Part shown: one piece after another, positions 35,504-44,163 of the stretch
How positions within the stretch are numbered: position 1 is the stretch's first letter
Layout of the letters: each line of letters starts with the position of its first letter
Assembly (NCBI GenBank): GCA_945873105.1
Contig: CAMCBW010000035.1
Location: 1-59,329, forward strand
Direction: 5' to 3'
DNA from: Tangfeifania diversioriginum
GTDB taxonomy: Bacteria > Bacteroidota > Bacteroidia > Bacteroidales > Prolixibacteraceae
Length of the DNA: 59,329 nucleotides
Made by a program: the position numbers and the translations under genes
Notes under the pieces: generated by a model
What the model was told of the DNA's origin: nothing
What the model saw: the letters and a program-made list of their open reading frames with translations, nothing else
The model's database searches: none

Positions 35504-36928
35504 TCAAGCTTCAAACAAATCATTCATGGATAGTTCATTCTGAACCAGCCCGGTCGAATGGATGTTGGGATGAAGTCCATAGGTGGTGACCATGGTAAGA
35601 AATACCGCTTTCCTGGTTTTGGTTACCGCCTTAAATGTCCCGATTTTGTTGCGTAAAACATCCGCATATTTCTTGTCAATGACAAACGGATTGATTGAAA
35701 ACTTCATCTCACACAGGTTAATTACATGGTCGCGACGGTCTATCACCAGGTCGATTTGTGCGCCATTTTCTGAGGTTTCACTTCGCCATGAAGAACTTGT
35801 ACTGTAAACGCCACTGATGCCAAGCGCTTTTTTGATTTGCTGCAGATGCCATAGGCAAATTTGTTCGAATGCATAACCCGACCAGGACCTGTAGTTCGGG
35901 CTGTCTGCCAGGTTGATCCATTGGTTGGTTTCTCTCGGGTTGCTCTCTTTGATAAACCTCAGGTAGAAAAGCGAATAGAAATCGACCAGTTGGTAGATAC
36001 TGTTTCGGGTTTTTTTCCCGTGTTGATTGTATTTCAGGATGAATCCGCTCTCTTCCAGTTCGTCCAATAACCTGGTGGTGCTTCCGGCCTTGGGAAGTCC
36101 CGTGCCCGCAATAATTTCATCACGCGTCATCCCCATGCTTCTTTGTGCCAAAATATTCACAATACCGGAATGCTTTTCAGCCAGACTAAACAGTGATTTG
36201 AAAAGGATGCTGAACTCGTTGCGCAGCAATCCATTTTCGTTAAAGCAGATTTTTTCAATATTTTGCGTGGCGCTTAATCCTGGTGCGACCTCTTCCCAAT
36301 AAAAGGGGATACCGCCAAATGCCATATACAGTTGAATGATTTGGTACCTGTCGAGCTGGATTTTTTTTGCTACCAGGAATTTTTCACACTCATGAAGGGT
36401 AAACGGAACGATTTTCATCCTTTTTGTGACCCGGTTATGGAGACCTCCTCTATTGTTAATCAATTTGTTAATCATCCAGGAAGCGGCAGAACCGCACACC
36501 ACCAGCAAAATATCATCACGTGTTGCCGCCCAACTGTTCCAGAAGTGTTCCAAAGCCGATACAAATCCAGATTTTGGGGTATCAAACCAGGGAAGCTCAT
36601 CGATGAATACAATTTTCTTTGCATCGTCGCTCTTTTCAAGCACCATGATCAACTGCTGAAATGCGTTAAACCATGTTTTCTCCGATGGCAAAGCGAGCTT
36701 TGGAACAACTTTTTGCAGGGCCGAATTAAAATTGGCAAGCTGTTGTTTCATAGAGGCATCACTCATTCCTGTAACCTGAAAGGTGATTCTATTCTCAAAC
36801 GCTGATCGGATTAAGAAGGTCTTTCCTACCCTACGACGTCCAAACACGGCAACAAATTCGGATTGATTTGATTCATAGAGTCCCTGAAATGCCTTCAGTT
36901 CATTTTCTCTGCCAACAACTGATCTCAT
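35504..36928 (-). CDS. ATPase_2/DUF234 family ATP-binding protein with nuclease-like C-terminus
   Basis: This 474-residue cytosolic protein has a Walker A (G30-R-R-R-V-G-K-T37), a Walker B (IVFIDELPWF at about 106-115) and a sensor-like VVCGSAASWMINKL. A winged-helix stretch follows (about 265-310: TRDEIIAGTGLPKAGSTTRLLDELEESGFI). The C-terminal DUF234-like region includes YAFEQICLWHL, AQIDLVIDRRDHVINLCEMKFS (a D...E-x-K nuclease core) and DVLRNKIGTFKAVTKTRKAVF. Such proteins are widespread in Bacteroidota and archaea; the role is unknown and often suggested to be mobile or defence-like. It is the only gene on the - strand between + strand glycan genes, and repeated TTATATTTGGCCTTA sites lie upstream. 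Confidence 0.85.
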   Translation of the reverse strand: MRSVVGRENELKAFQGLYESNQSEFVAVFGRRRVGKTFLIRSAFENRITFQVTGMSDASMKQQLANFNSALQKVVPKLALPSEKTWFNAFQQLIMVLEKSDDAKKIVFIDELPWFDTPKSGFVSALEHFWNSWAATRDDILLVVCGSAASWMINKLINNRGGLHNRVTKRMKIVPFTLHECEKFLVAKKIQLDRYQIIQLYMAFGGIPFYWEEVAPGLSATQNIEKICFNENGLLRNEFSILFKSLFSLAEKHSGIVNILAQRSMGMTRDEIIAGTGLPKAGSTTRLLDELEESGFILKYNQHGKKTRNSIYQLVDFYSLFYLRFIKESNPRETNQWINLADSPNYRSWSGYAFEQICLWHLQQIKKALGISGVYSTSSSWRSETSENGAQIDLVIDRRDHVINLCEMKFSINPFVIDKKYADVLRNKIGTFKAVTKTRKAVFLTMVTTYGLHPNIHSTGLVQNELSMNDLFEA

Positions 36929-37233
36929 TTTTTTATATTTGGCCTTAAATATAGTTTAATTGTACGATAAAGCCATATATAGCTGCCTTTTTTTACAAAC
37001 ACGCTAAGTAATATGTCTTATATTTGGCCTTATATCGATATTTTTTATACTTAAAGCCAAATATAACAATTGGACACTAGAAGGGCCTTCCTCGCAGAAG
37101 AGACCCCAGCAGCCTTGTCAGGCATCAACCCAATGGTATATCTAACCAATAAATATGTAAATTTGAAGGATCGTCACTGCTGATCCTTAAGGGATCATTC
37201 AAACTGAAGATAAAACTCCGTTAAATTAGCAAG
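36929..37233. promoter_or_regulatory. divergent intergenic region with repeated TTATATTTGGCCTTA motifs
   Basis: The 305-base gap has two exact copies of TTATATTTGGCCTTA at 36933-36947 and 37018-37032. An inverted relative, TTAAAGCCAAATATAA, lies at 37051-37066, and a weaker ATAAAGCCATATA at 36967-36979. Each copy includes TATATTTG, which fits the Bacteroidota -7 box TAnnTTTG in one direction or the other, but no convincing -33 TTG was found. The first copy ends only 4 bases upstream of the ATPase start codon. Operator sites for autoregulation are a reasonable reading. A TAAATTTG at 37158-37165 could serve the downstream sulfatase. Confidence 0.55.
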
Positions 37234-38787
37234 ATGAAGACTCCAAACCCTTTCCTGCTGCTGATCCTCTCGGCTCCGGTCGTAGCATTTAGCCAGGACG
37301 ACGGCAACAGACAGCCTAAACGCGACAACAAACTTCCCAACATCATTTACGTGTTGACCGACGACCTGGGTTACGGCGACTTGACCATCAACAACCCGGA
37401 GGCCAAAACCAACACCCCCAACATTGACCGGCTGGCCCACCAGGGCATCCGTTTTACCGACGCTCATTCAACTTCCGCCGTCTGCACACCCACCCGCTAT
37501 GGCATCATGACGGGACGCTACAGCTGGAGAACGGTGATGAAATCGGGCGTTTTAAATGGCTACAGTCTTCCCTTGATCGACCGGGAGCGCACCACGGTAG
37601 CCTCCCTCCTGAAAAAAAATGGCTACACCACCGGGGTGGTCGGGAAATGGCACCTCGGACTCAGTTGGGTCAAAAAGAGTGCCAGCGGAAATGAAACTTC
37701 TCCTGCGAAATCGGCAGATGAAAACAAGGCCATTCTCACTGCCATCGATCCTGCCACGCTGGATTTCACATTGCCACCCACGGATGGCCCCCTCAACCAC
37801 GGTTTCGATTACTCCTTCATCCTGCCGGCATCGCTCGATATGCCTCCCTATTGTTACCTCGAGAACGACCGCCTCACCACTCCCCTCACCGAACAGACCC
37901 CCGGCAGTGATCCTGCCAACGGAACCACCAGCGCCTTCTGGCGGAAGGGATGGATGGCACAGGGTTTTGTCTTCGACCAGGTGACCCCCACCTTTACCCA
38001 AAAAGCCATCTCCTTTGTAACAAAACAGTCCGCAACAGGCAAACCTTTCTTCCTCTATCTTCCCTTTCCATCCCCCCATACTCCCTGGCTACCGCTGAAA
38101 GAATACCAGGGCACCTCAAAGGCAGGTGAATACGGCGACTTTGTCAACATGGTGGATGCAGAGGTAGGAAAACTACTGAAAACACTGACTGATCTTGGAC
38201 TGGACGACAATACCATCGTCTTCTTTGCCAGCGACAATGGCCCCTTCTGGAGACCAAATTTCATCGGGCAATTCGACCACAAGTCTGCCCACATCTACCG
38301 TGGCATGAAAGCCGATGCTTTCGAAGGAGGCCACCGGATCCCCTTCATCGTCCGGTGGCCGGGGAAAATCAAAGCCAACACCACCTGTGCCGAAACCATC
38401 AACCTGACCAACCTGCTGGCCACCTGCTCCGGTATTGTCGGCGACAAGTTGGCAGACAACGAAGGGGAGGACAGTTTCAGCATCCTGCCCCTGCTTTTGG
38501 GAGAAGAGAAAAAGTATATGCGTCCCGAGGCACTGATACAACACTCCTCAAGGGGCGTTTTCGTGGTAAGACAAGGCGACTGGAAGCTAATCCTCGGACT
38601 CGGTTCAGGCGGTTTCTCAAAACCTGAGACCATTCAGCCGAAGGAGGGAGAGGCCCCGGGCCAGCTTTTCAACTTGAAAGAGGATCCCTCTGAAACGAAG
38701 GATCTCTACCTCCAGTTTCCTGGTAAGGTAACCGAATTAAGCGCGATCCTGAAAAAATACCAGGATTCGGGAAGAAGCAGGAATTGA
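37234..38787 (+). CDS. sulfatase (S1 family, Cys-type), arylsulfatase A-like
   Basis: This 517-residue secreted protein has a signal peptide in about residues 1-20. PNIIYVLTDDLGYGD gives the first metal-site Asp pair. C84-T-P-T-R88 followed by YGIMTGRYSWR is the formylglycine signature. VVGKWHLGLSW, FFASDNGPFW and GGHRIPFIVRWPG are further arylsulfatase blocks. It is a more canonical arylsulfatase than the two in block A. The 41-base gap to the GH92 gene suggests co-transcription. The position and type of sulfate removed are unknown. Confidence 0.92.
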   Translation: MKTPNPFLLLILSAPVVAFSQDDGNRQPKRDNKLPNIIYVLTDDLGYGDLTINNPEAKTNTPNIDRLAHQGIRFTDAHSTSAVCTPTRYGIMTGRYSWRTVMKSGVLNGYSLPLIDRERTTVASLLKKNGYTTGVVGKWHLGLSWVKKSASGNETSPAKSADENKAILTAIDPATLDFTLPPTDGPLNHGFDYSFILPASLDMPPYCYLENDRLTTPLTEQTPGSDPANGTTSAFWRKGWMAQGFVFDQVTPTFTQKAISFVTKQSATGKPFFLYLPFPSPHTPWLPLKEYQGTSKAGEYGDFVNMVDAEVGKLLKTLTDLGLDDNTIVFFASDNGPFWRPNFIGQFDHKSAHIYRGMKADAFEGGHRIPFIVRWPGKIKANTTCAETINLTNLLATCSGIVGDKLADNEGEDSFSILPLLLGEEKKYMRPEALIQHSSRGVFVVRQGDWKLILGLGSGGFSKPETIQPKEGEAPGQLFNLKEDPSETKDLYLQFPGKVTELSAILKKYQDSGRSRN

Positions 38788-38828
38788 GAAAATAGACATG
38801 AAAGTAAATAATTAAGAACTGAGAAAAA

Positions 38829-41117
38829 ATGAATAATGCCAAGAAGTTTCTGGGGATCGTTTTGATGGTGATCGTTTCGCTATCCGTTTGCGCACAAAAA
38901 AGCACCAGACCGGTTGATCTGGTCTATCCACTACTAGACAGTGAGAATTCAAGATGGATATTTTTCTCCTCGGCCAGCCGGCCTTTCGGTATGGTCAACC
39001 TGAGCCCGGATACCCGGATCCTCGGCGACTGGGGCAGCGGTTACCACCACGAGATCGACACGATCAGGGGATTCAGCCACCTGCACGAATGGCAGATCTC
39101 CGGACTACTGGTCATGCCCCTGACCATTCCATCGACCAACAAGGAGGCGCTTTTTACCGATTTCTCCTCGCGCTATTCCCATGCCAACGAAACGGTGAAG
39201 GCCGGATACCACTCCGTCCTGCTCGACCGGTACAAAGTGCATGCAGAGATGACCGCCACCTCGAGGGTCGGGTTTCACCGTTACAAATTCCCCGCAAAGT
39301 CTGCTCCTGCCGTTCTGATCTACCTCAACGGGGAACTTGGACCCTGCATCAACAAGGATGGCACCCTCGAAAAAATCGGTCCGCGCAGCCTGACAGGCAG
39401 CGTGGTCAATGCACCCACCCGAAGGAGGCCAAAGGATTTCAACGTCTGCTTCCAAATCGACTTCAATGCTGACATCAAAAAGGTGGAGAAAGATGCAAAA
39501 ACCGGGAACTACCTGGTCTCTTTCGACCTGCCTACCGGGGAACTGCTGATGAAGGCAGCCCTCTCCTATACGTCTGAAGCAAATGCCGGGATCAACATGA
39601 AGCGCGAACTGCCGCACTGGGATTTCGACAAGGTGGTGAAAGAGACACAGGAGGAGTGGAACAGCATGCTCTCAAGAATCCAGGTAGAAGGTGGCACCAG
39701 TGAACAACAGCAGCGCTTCTACACCGATCTCTACCACTCCATCCTCGGTCGCAGAACCATCAGCGACGTCAATGGCGCCTACCCCGATAACACCGGAAGC
39801 AAGTTCCAGGTGAAACAGCTGCCTACCGACAAAGCCGGGAAACCCCTCTTCAACCAATACAATTTCGATGCCTTCTGGGGTGCCCAATGGACCCTGAACA
39901 CCTTGTGGAGTCTTGTCTATCCTGAAATTGCCGAAGAGTTCGTCCACTCCATGATGCAGTATTACAAGGATGGTGGCATGATCCCGCGGGGCCCTGCAGG
40001 CGGGAATTATACCTTCGTGATGGTGGGAGCCTCCACTACCCCTTTCGTCGTAAGTGCCTGGCAAAAGGGAATCATCAAAGAGAATGGGGAGGAGATCTAC
40101 CAGGCCCTGAAGAAAAACCACATGCCCGGCGGCATCATGGAGCGGGCAGGTTACGAATTTAAGACAGCCGTTGGAGGCGGACTGAAGTATTACATCGCCA
40201 ATGGATATGTCCCTTTCCCATTTCCTGACAAGAACGATGGTTTCCACCAGAGCGGAGCCGGGATGACCCTCGAGTATGCCTACCAGGACTGGACACTGGC
40301 CCAGATGGCACTGGCGCTCGGACACAAGGATGATTACAGCTATTTCCTCAAGCGCTCAAAAAACTACCAAAACCTCTATGATCCCGAAACCGGCTGGATG
40401 CGCCCCAAAGGTGTCGATGGCAAATGGCTCACCCCCTTCGATCCTTACCAGGTTAACAAGGGATTTGTAGAATCCAACAGTGCGCAGGCTACCTGGTTTG
40501 TCCCGCAGGACCTTCCGGGCCTGGCCAAATTGATGGGTGGAAACGATGTGGCTGTCAAAAAACTGGAGGCAAGTTTCGTGGAGGCAAAAAAACTGGGTTT
40601 CACCTCCGGCACCTCCCACAGCAAGGAACTCCATCCCGAATACAGCAGGATTCCGATCAATTACGGCAACGAACCCTCCATCCAGACCGCCTTCGTTTTC
40701 AGCATGCTGGGCAGACCCGAACTGAGTCAGTACTGGTCGAGGGAGGTGGTAAACGCAGCCTTCAGCGGGCTCTCCCCAGCCACCGGCTACAATGGGGATG
40801 AGGACCAGGGGCTCATGGGAACGTTGGCCGTCCTGTACAAAATCGGTCTTTTCCAAATGAGTGGTGGAACAGAAGCCAATCCGACCTACCAGCTGGGAAG
40901 TCCCATCTTCGACAAGGTGACCATCCAACTCAACCAGAAGTACTTTCCTGGTAAGTCGCTAACCATCCAAACGATCGGCAACAGCGATGCAAACAGGTGT
41001 ATCCGCTCAGCAGATTTCAACGGCAAACCGGTCAAAGAATCCCTGGTGAACCACCAGGATCTGGTAAAAGGCGGTGTTCTTACCCTTAAAATGGGAAATC
41101 TTCCTGCAAATAAGTAA
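38829..41117 (+). CDS. GH92-family (alpha-mannosidase-like) protein, divergent
   Basis: This 762-residue secreted protein has a signal peptide (about 1-22). RPFGMVNLSPDTR, GSGYHH and GFSHLHEWQISG are the GH92 N-terminal beta-domain blocks. FDAFWGAQWTLNTLWSLVYPE and GMIPRGPAGGNYTFVMVG line the toroid. GYNGDEDQG carries the D-x-D pair that is the catalytic base region, and GSPIFDKVTIQL with a final FNGKPV strand is the family C-terminus. GH92 enzymes are calcium-dependent exo-alpha-mannosidases. The glycine-rich N-terminal motif is missing and GFSHLHEWQISG differs from the usual GFSHTHLSG, so the substrate may not be a plain mannoside. It ends right at a tandem repeat. Confidence 0.82.
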   Translation: MNNAKKFLGIVLMVIVSLSVCAQKSTRPVDLVYPLLDSENSRWIFFSSASRPFGMVNLSPDTRILGDWGSGYHHEIDTIRGFSHLHEWQISGLLVMPLTIPSTNKEALFTDFSSRYSHANETVKAGYHSVLLDRYKVHAEMTATSRVGFHRYKFPAKSAPAVLIYLNGELGPCINKDGTLEKIGPRSLTGSVVNAPTRRRPKDFNVCFQIDFNADIKKVEKDAKTGNYLVSFDLPTGELLMKAALSYTSEANAGINMKRELPHWDFDKVVKETQEEWNSMLSRIQVEGGTSEQQQRFYTDLYHSILGRRTISDVNGAYPDNTGSKFQVKQLPTDKAGKPLFNQYNFDAFWGAQWTLNTLWSLVYPEIAEEFVHSMMQYYKDGGMIPRGPAGGNYTFVMVGASTTPFVVSAWQKGIIKENGEEIYQALKKNHMPGGIMERAGYEFKTAVGGGLKYYIANGYVPFPFPDKNDGFHQSGAGMTLEYAYQDWTLAQMALALGHKDDYSYFLKRSKNYQNLYDPETGWMRPKGVDGKWLTPFDPYQVNKGFVESNSAQATWFVPQDLPGLAKLMGGNDVAVKKLEASFVEAKKLGFTSGTSHSKELHPEYSRIPINYGNEPSIQTAFVFSMLGRPELSQYWSREVVNAAFSGLSPATGYNGDEDQGLMGTLAVLYKIGLFQMSGGTEANPTYQLGSPIFDKVTIQLNQKYFPGKSLTIQTIGNSDANRCIRSADFNGKPVKESLVNHQDLVKGGVLTLKMGNLPANK

Positions 41118-41364
41118 TACACAAATGGTAATGTCGTATTTTTTTCTTTGCGAACTTGGCGGGCTTTGCGCGAAACCAAAGGCAATTGACCGAAAGTTGG
41201 AGAATTTGAAACTACGACATTAATCGTTCTTCTAATTTAAGTAATGCTCAAATGATAATGTCGTATTTTTTCTTTGCGAACTTGGCGGGCTTTGCGCGAA
41301 ACCAAAGGCAAATGAACGATAGTTGGAGAATTTGAAACTACGACATTAATCGTTCTTCTAACTT
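41112..41364. repeat. tandem pair of about 127-bp units with internal inverted ends
   Basis: Unit 1 (41112-41238) and unit 2 (41239-41364) are nearly identical over their length, differing by a few substitutions and one T in a T-run. Each unit has TAATGTCGTA and its exact inverse TACGACATTA (41129-41138 with 41213-41222, and 41256-41265 with 41339-41348) around a TTTGCG-rich core. The stop codon of the GH92 gene lies in the first unit. The second unit ends 11 bases before the PhoD-like start. Confidence 0.85.
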
Positions 41365-41375
41365 AATTAACTCAA

Positions 41376-42872
41376 ATGAGACGAATTCGCAACGCTGTCT
41401 TCGCTTCCTGCCTTCTGATCCCGCTGTTTTGGGCCTGTTCCGGTTCAGCAGATAAAAAGGGACCCTACTTTGGCAATGGTTTCCGCAACGGTTGGGCCGA
41501 CCAGCACTCCGTCGTGATCTGGACCCGGCTAACCAAAACTCCAGAATTGAACCGTAGCGGACCCCCCTTCAAACTCCCCGAAACGGAGGCAAATAAGTTG
41601 GCCAAACTGACCAGCAAGGAGCAGATCATGAAGGAACAGCTTCCCGATGGCTATACGCTGGACCAAATGGAGGGTGCCTGTCCGGGCGCAAACGGTGAGG
41701 TAAAACTCACCTGGTTTGCCAAAAATTCTTCCGAAGAGAAGGAGGAATCAGGCTGGATGAAGGTCAATCCGGAGATGGATTTCACCCACCAATGGAGACT
41801 CGAAAAGCTAAAAAGCGGCACCGAATATACCCTGAAATTGTATGCCCGTGCCACTGAAACCTCGGCCATCAACGACAGTATTGAAGGCTTCTTTCAGACA
41901 CCCCCCGATTCGGCAGTTGTTGGGAACCTCCGGTTCTGCATCGTTACCTGCCACGATTACCCCCGGCGGGATGATCCCGTAAACGGCCACAAAATTTATA
42001 CCGCGATGCTGAAGCAGATGCCTCACTTCTATGTACATACCGGCGATGTGGAATATTACGACAAGCCCTATCCCTACGCGCTGACCGAGGAGCTGATGCG
42101 TTTCAAATGGAACAGGATCTTTGCCCTTCCCAACCAGCGCCTCTTCTTTACGGAGGTAACCACCTATTTCATGAAAGACGACCATGATGTGCTCCGCGAC
42201 GATGCCTATCCGGGCATGAACTATGGACAGGTCTCCTTCGGGCGGGGCTTGGAAATATTCGACAAGGAACAATTCCCCTCCAACGACAAACCTTACAAAA
42301 CAGTCAGGTGGGGTAAGGATCTGCAGATCTGGATCATGGAAGGGCGCAACTTCCGCAGCCCGAACAACCTGCCCGATGGCCCTGGAAAGACCATCTGGGG
42401 AGCAGAACAGAAAGCCTGGTTGTTTCGGACCCTGAAGGAGTCGAATGCCACCTTCAAACTCGTCATTGTCTCCAGTCCCATATTGGGACCGGACCGTAAA
42501 AACAAGAAAGACAACTACTCCAACGCTGTTTTCAAAACAGAAGGCGATGAGATTCGACAGGAATTGAATCATTACAAAAATCTGGTGATCCTTAATGGCG
42601 ACCGCCATTGGCAATATGTGACGCACCCCAGGGAGACCAACTTGTGGGAATTTAGCTGTGGTGCAGGTTCCGACGCCCATGCCGAAGGATGGCCTCCCGG
42701 GGAGATCCGTCCCGAACACCGCTTCCTGCGGGTAAAGGGAGGCTACCTGTATGGTACCACGAAAACTGGTGAAAACGGTAATATCCTGTTGACACTGCAG
42801 CATTGCGATGTAGATGGAAACGTCGTTCATGAGGAAATTTTCAATGCAACCGATCAAAATAATTCCAAATAA
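41376..42872 (+). CDS. PhoD-like alkaline phosphatase/phosphodiesterase lipoprotein
   Basis: This 498-residue protein has a lipobox-like F-W-A-C21. An N-terminal fibronectin-like domain (about 25-180) is followed by a metallophosphatase core: FCIVTCHDYPRRDD (about 191-204), VHTGDVEYYD, FMKDDHDVL, IMEGRNFRS and ILNGDRHWQYV. These are the metal-binding blocks of the PhoD-like family, which cleaves phosphate esters or diesters outside the cytoplasm. Phosphate or teichoic/lipid-linked diesters are possible substrates. No Pho-box was looked for beyond eye level. The next small gene follows after 18 bases. Confidence 0.82.
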   Translation: MRRIRNAVFASCLLIPLFWACSGSADKKGPYFGNGFRNGWADQHSVVIWTRLTKTPELNRSGPPFKLPETEANKLAKLTSKEQIMKEQLPDGYTLDQMEGACPGANGEVKLTWFAKNSSEEKEESGWMKVNPEMDFTHQWRLEKLKSGTEYTLKLYARATETSAINDSIEGFFQTPPDSAVVGNLRFCIVTCHDYPRRDDPVNGHKIYTAMLKQMPHFYVHTGDVEYYDKPYPYALTEELMRFKWNRIFALPNQRLFFTEVTTYFMKDDHDVLRDDAYPGMNYGQVSFGRGLEIFDKEQFPSNDKPYKTVRWGKDLQIWIMEGRNFRSPNNLPDGPGKTIWGAEQKAWLFRTLKESNATFKLVIVSSPILGPDRKNKKDNYSNAVFKTEGDEIRQELNHYKNLVILNGDRHWQYVTHPRETNLWEFSCGAGSDAHAEGWPPGEIRPEHRFLRVKGGYLYGTTKTGENGNILLTLQHCDVDGNVVHEEIFNATDQNNSK

Positions 42873-42890
42873 TCCCCAATATTTAACGCT

Positions 42891-43244
42891 ATGGAATCCA
42901 ATTCAAAAGCAGCCATTCTGCGAATTTTTGTCAGCTCTACCGACCTGTACAACCATGAATCGCTTTACGAACACCTCGTTTTCCAAGCCAAGAAGGAGGG
43001 AATTGCAGGTGCAACGGTACTTCGCGGGGTTCTGGGATTCGGAGCCAGTTCAGTGATTCACTCCAACAAATTCTGGGAGATCAGCGACAAGGTCCCGACA
43101 GTGGTTGAAATGATTGATGATCATGACAAACTGCTGGCTTTTTACGAAGGAATCCGCAATCAGTTGGAGACGATGAAATATGGATGTTTGGTCACAATGG
43201 AGACGGCATCCGTATTGCTGTACAAACCCGGTTTGAAAAAATAA
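42891..43244 (+). CDS. DUF190 family PII-like protein
   Basis: This 117-residue cytosolic protein has no signal peptide. AAILRIFVSSTDLYNHESLYEHLVF, GIAGATVLRGVLGFGASSVIHSNKF and VPTVVEMIDDHDKLLAFYEGI are the three diagnostic DUF190 blocks. The fold is a ferredoxin-like PII relative. These proteins usually lie next to fluoride-channel crcB genes or other transporters; no crcB is seen here. It follows the PhoD-like gene by 18 bases and is followed by a 169-base gap with a good promoter. Function unknown. Confidence 0.9.
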   Translation: MESNSKAAILRIFVSSTDLYNHESLYEHLVFQAKKEGIAGATVLRGVLGFGASSVIHSNKFWEISDKVPTVVEMIDDHDKLLAFYEGIRNQLETMKYGCLVTMETASVLLYKPGLKK

Positions 43245-43320
43245 CCGCCCCATCAGAAAGAGTGAGTCGGTAGCAGGAACGAATAAATCTGACTTCACGA
43301 TTTCTACAATCCTTCCAAAA

Positions 43321-43353
43321 TTGTTCTACCGGAAGTTTAATTCATTAAATTTG
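43321..43353 (+). promoter_or_regulatory. predicted Bacteroidota sigma-ABfr promoter for the DUF1080 gene
   Basis: TTG at 43321-43323 (-33 region) and TAAATTTG at 43346-43353 (-7 box, consensus TAnnTTTG) are separated by 22 bases, within the usual range. The -7 box lies 60 bases upstream of the ATG at 43414. Found by eye only. Confidence 0.55.
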
Positions 43354-43413
43354 TTCATTCAATCAAACGCTCTACAATCATTAATCACCCCCTAAGGGTA
43401 CAAAATTCAACCA

Positions 43414-44151
43414 ATGAAGAGAAACATTTTTCTGACATTCACACTACTTGCAGCGATCCTTATCTCCGCTCCCGCATTTTCCCAGGAGCTCAACAATCTG
43501 ACCAAGAAAGAAAAGAAAGAGGGTTGGACCTTGCTGTTCAACGGAAAAAATTTTGATGGCTGGAGACAGTGCAACGGCACCGCCATGCCTGCCAACTGGG
43601 TCATCGAAGAGAATGCCATGAAGGTATTTACCGCAGCCGATAAAAATCCAGGTCAGGGCTCCAATGGGGACATTCTTTTCCCAGGGAAAAAGTACAAGAA
43701 TTTTGAATTGTCCATCGACTGGAAAGCCAGCAAAGCAGCCAATTCCGGAATCTTCTACAATGTCAGGGAAGTCCCAGGCAAGCCAATTTATTATGCCGCC
43801 CCCGAAATCCAGGTACTCGACAATGCCGATGCCAGCGACAACAAACTGGCCAACCACCTGGCCGGCTCCTTGTACGATCTGCTTCCATGCGATCCAAAGA
43901 CCGTCCATCCTGCCGGTGAATGGAACACTTGTGTCGTGAAAGTAAAAGACGGAGTAGCCATCCACATGATGAATGGGGTTGAAGTTTGCAAATACACCTT
44001 GTGGACACCCGAATGGGATGCCATGGTGGCCAAAAGCAAATTCAAAAGTTTCCCGGGCTGGACCGAAGGCATCGCCAAAGAGGGATTCATCGGTCTGCAG
44101 GATCACGGCTACGCGGTCTGGTTCCGCAACATCAAGATCCGGGAGCTGTAA
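43414..44151 (+). CDS. DUF1080/3-keto-disaccharide hydrolase-family secreted protein
   Basis: This 245-residue protein has a signal peptide (about 1-23). The mature part is one concanavalin-like sandwich: WTLLFNGKNFDGWRQ, WVIEENAMKVF, NFELSIDWKASKAANSGIFYNV, YYAAPEIQVLDN and WNTCVVKVKDGVAIHMMNG, ending HGYAVWFRNIKIREL. This is the diagnostic pattern of DUF1080 (PF06439, named 3-keto-disaccharide hydrolase). Family members act on 3-keto-glycosides made by Gfo/Idh/MocA-type dehydrogenases, by elimination or hydrolysis of the glycosidic bond. Four such dehydrogenases are encoded within 30 kb, two of them 5-8 kb downstream with a ThuA-domain gene. It has its own predicted promoter and a strong hairpin after it. 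Confidence 0.9.
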   Translation: MKRNIFLTFTLLAAILISAPAFSQELNNLTKKEKKEGWTLLFNGKNFDGWRQCNGTAMPANWVIEENAMKVFTAADKNPGQGSNGDILFPGKKYKNFELSIDWKASKAANSGIFYNVREVPGKPIYYAAPEIQVLDNADASDNKLANHLAGSLYDLLPCDPKTVHPAGEWNTCVVKVKDGVAIHMMNGVEVCKYTLWTPEWDAMVAKSKFKSFPGWTEGIAKEGFIGLQDHGYAVWFRNIKIREL

Positions 44152-44163
44152 TTGGTTTAAAAT

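Noticed and set aside
36929-37233. tRNA or small RNA gene in the divergent gap
   Set aside because: No cloverleaf or conserved RNA pattern could be drawn; only repeated AT-rich motifs are seen.
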